DNA of 64,000 nucleotides, from NCBI RefSeq assembly GCF_006376685.1, contig NZ_VEWL01000004.1:186001-250000 (forward strand), read 5' to 3'. Position numbers and translations under genes: made by a program. Below are positions 63,026 to 64,000 of the stretch, piece after piece. This DNA is from Ochrobactrum teleogrylli (GTDB taxonomy: Bacteria > Pseudomonadota > Alphaproteobacteria > Rhizobiales > Rhizobiaceae). The number at the start of each line of letters is the position of its first letter. Positions within the stretch are counted from its first letter, which is position 1. Below the pieces are notes generated by a model. The model saw nothing but the letters and a program-made list of their open reading frames with translations. It was not told the origin of the DNA and made no database searches.

Positions 63026-63928
63026 TTACTTGGTTTCGCCGTCCTTGGTGACGACGCCCGGAACGATTGGCTGCTTGGCCGGAACGCTCTCGCCCTTGAT
63101 GACCTTGGCGGCGGTTTCAACTGCAACCTTGCCCATCTGGTCTGGATATTGCGCGATCACGCCGACCATGATCGGGTCGTTTTTCACGGCGTTGCGGGCT
63201 TCTTCCATGCCGTCAAAGCCGATCACCTTGACCTGATTTTCAAGCTTGGCGGCTTTCACAGCCGATGCGGCGGCAAGTGCAGCATCATCGCCGAAGCCGA
63301 AGATGCCGACGATATCCGGGTTGGCCTGCAAGATGTTCTGCGCGGTCGCCAGTGCTTCCGGACGGGTGATGCCCGGCTGGATCGCCACGATTTTGATGTC
63401 GGGATACTTGGCGATGCCCTTCTTGAAGCCTTCAACGCGGTCAACAACTGACTGAACCGTCGGGTAATCGATGACGGCGACATTGCCCTTTTCGCCGATG
63501 GTCTTGGCCATCAGTTCGGCAGCGCGTTCGCCACCGGCAAAGTTGTCGGTGCCGACGAAGGAGGTCACGTCCACATTGTTGGCAGGCACATCGACCGTGA
63601 TGACCTTGATGCCAGCCTTTTCAGCCTTGTTGATGGCCGAGCGCACGCCCTTGCTGTCAACCGGCGAAATGATGATGACATCGACGCCCTTGGTAATGAA
63701 ATCTTCCACATCGGCGAGCTGCTTGCTCAGGTCCTGATTGGCGATAGAAATTTCGAGCGGCACGTTTTCTGCCTGCGCTTCCTTCTTCATCGCGTCAGCG
63801 AGCGAGATGTAGAACGGATGCTGCTGGGTGAGAAGTGATGCGCCAACGCCTTCGGCAGAGGCAGAACCCGCCATCATGGCCAGAGCGACGCCGGACAAGA
63901 GAATGCGGCCGAGAGAAGTGCGAAACAT
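63026..63928 (-). CDS. Ribose-type ABC transporter substrate-binding protein (RbsB family)
   Basis: 300-residue periplasmic sugar receptor. Signal peptide (MFRTSLGRILLSGVALAMMAGSASA), then the Peripla_BP_4 fold: FYISLADAMKKEAQ, GVDVIIISPVDSKGVRSAI, FVGTDNFAGGERAAELM and FGFGDDAALAAASAV. ATG at 63928 behind GGAGGAAATC. First visible gene of the minus-strand operon; regulator and dehydrogenase genes may lie beyond base 64000. Confidence 0.9.
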   Translation of the reverse strand: MFRTSLGRILLSGVALAMMAGSASAEGVGASLLTQQHPFYISLADAMKKEAQAENVPLEISIANQDLSKQLADVEDFITKGVDVIIISPVDSKGVRSAINKAEKAGIKVITVDVPANNVDVTSFVGTDNFAGGERAAELMAKTIGEKGNVAVIDYPTVQSVVDRVEGFKKGIAKYPDIKIVAIQPGITRPEALATAQNILQANPDIVGIFGFGDDAALAAASAVKAAKLENQVKVIGFDGMEEARNAVKNDPIMVGVIAQYPDQMGKVAVETAAKVIKGESVPAKQPIVPGVVTKDGETK

Positions 63929-64000
63929 GATTTCCTCCGTATGAACCGGCGTCTGCCGGGCTTGTCCTTCTAACAGGGACATGAACGATGACTTACCTGC

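Overview
The window reads as an ordinary chromosomal or megaplasmid stretch of an alphaproteobacterium of the order Hyphomicrobiales (Rhizobiales). The best guess is the Brucella/Ochrobactrum group. This rests on the style of the encoded proteins, moderately high G+C, rhizobial-type operons (thuEFGKAB, IclR-pcaIJF, fdoGHI-fdhE-selA-selB) and short rhizobial palindromic repeats. The genus is an inference. I see no IS element, prophage, CRISPR array or rRNA.

Layout. 1-2589: the 3' part of an RND multidrug-efflux pump. 2645-5350 (minus): asparaginase and the asparagine permease AnsP. 5707-8777: FadR-type regulator, MFS exporter and a divergent LysR regulator. 8946-11622: ABC exporter and a short-chain dehydrogenase. 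11754-17421: LacI regulator, a complete polar-amino-acid-type ABC importer, a 2-hydroxyacid dehydrogenase and a small barrel-like protein, with a perfect LacI-type operator on the promoter. 17795-21638: three-subunit membrane-bound FAD/cytochrome c sugar-acid (gluconate-type) dehydrogenase. 21690-23623 (minus): DUF1801 protein and CYTH-CHAD protein. 23756-31248: trehalose/disaccharide uptake and utilisation locus thuR/thuEFGKAB. 31305-34853: IclR regulator divergent from pcaIJF, the end of the beta-ketoadipate pathway.

34915-50034 is the most striking part: a complete selenocysteine island. It holds tRNA-Sec (selC), several small uncharacterised genes, a formate/nitrite-family channel, and a seven-gene minus-strand operon fdoG-fdoH-fdoI-fdhE-selA-(Sel1-repeat gene)-selB. 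fdoG carries an in-frame UGA (Sec200) followed at once by a bacterial SECIS-like hairpin. Divergently, a Tat-exported transglutaminase-like protein precedes selD. Everything needed to make, charge and insert selenocysteine, and the periplasmic formate dehydrogenase that uses it, lies within about 15 kb.

50143-51444: CNNM/CBS membrane protein. 51587-55790: spermidine/putrescine-type ABC importer. 55866-58036: trehalose synthesis genes otsB and otsA, so this window has both trehalose synthesis and import/breakdown. 58077-63928 (minus): ribose-type ABC importer with a PfkB kinase and a GatZ/KbaZ-like protein, resembling the galactitol/altritol locus of Agrobacterium. Its upstream part lies beyond the window.

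Regulatory DNA is unusually legible. I list a perfect LacI operator, a 15-bp inverted repeat before the FadR-type gene, a tandem TGTGATCACA element before the gluconate-dehydrogenase operon, repeated LacI-like sites before thuE, a PcaR-like site before pcaI, and intercistronic hairpins behind two binding-protein genes.
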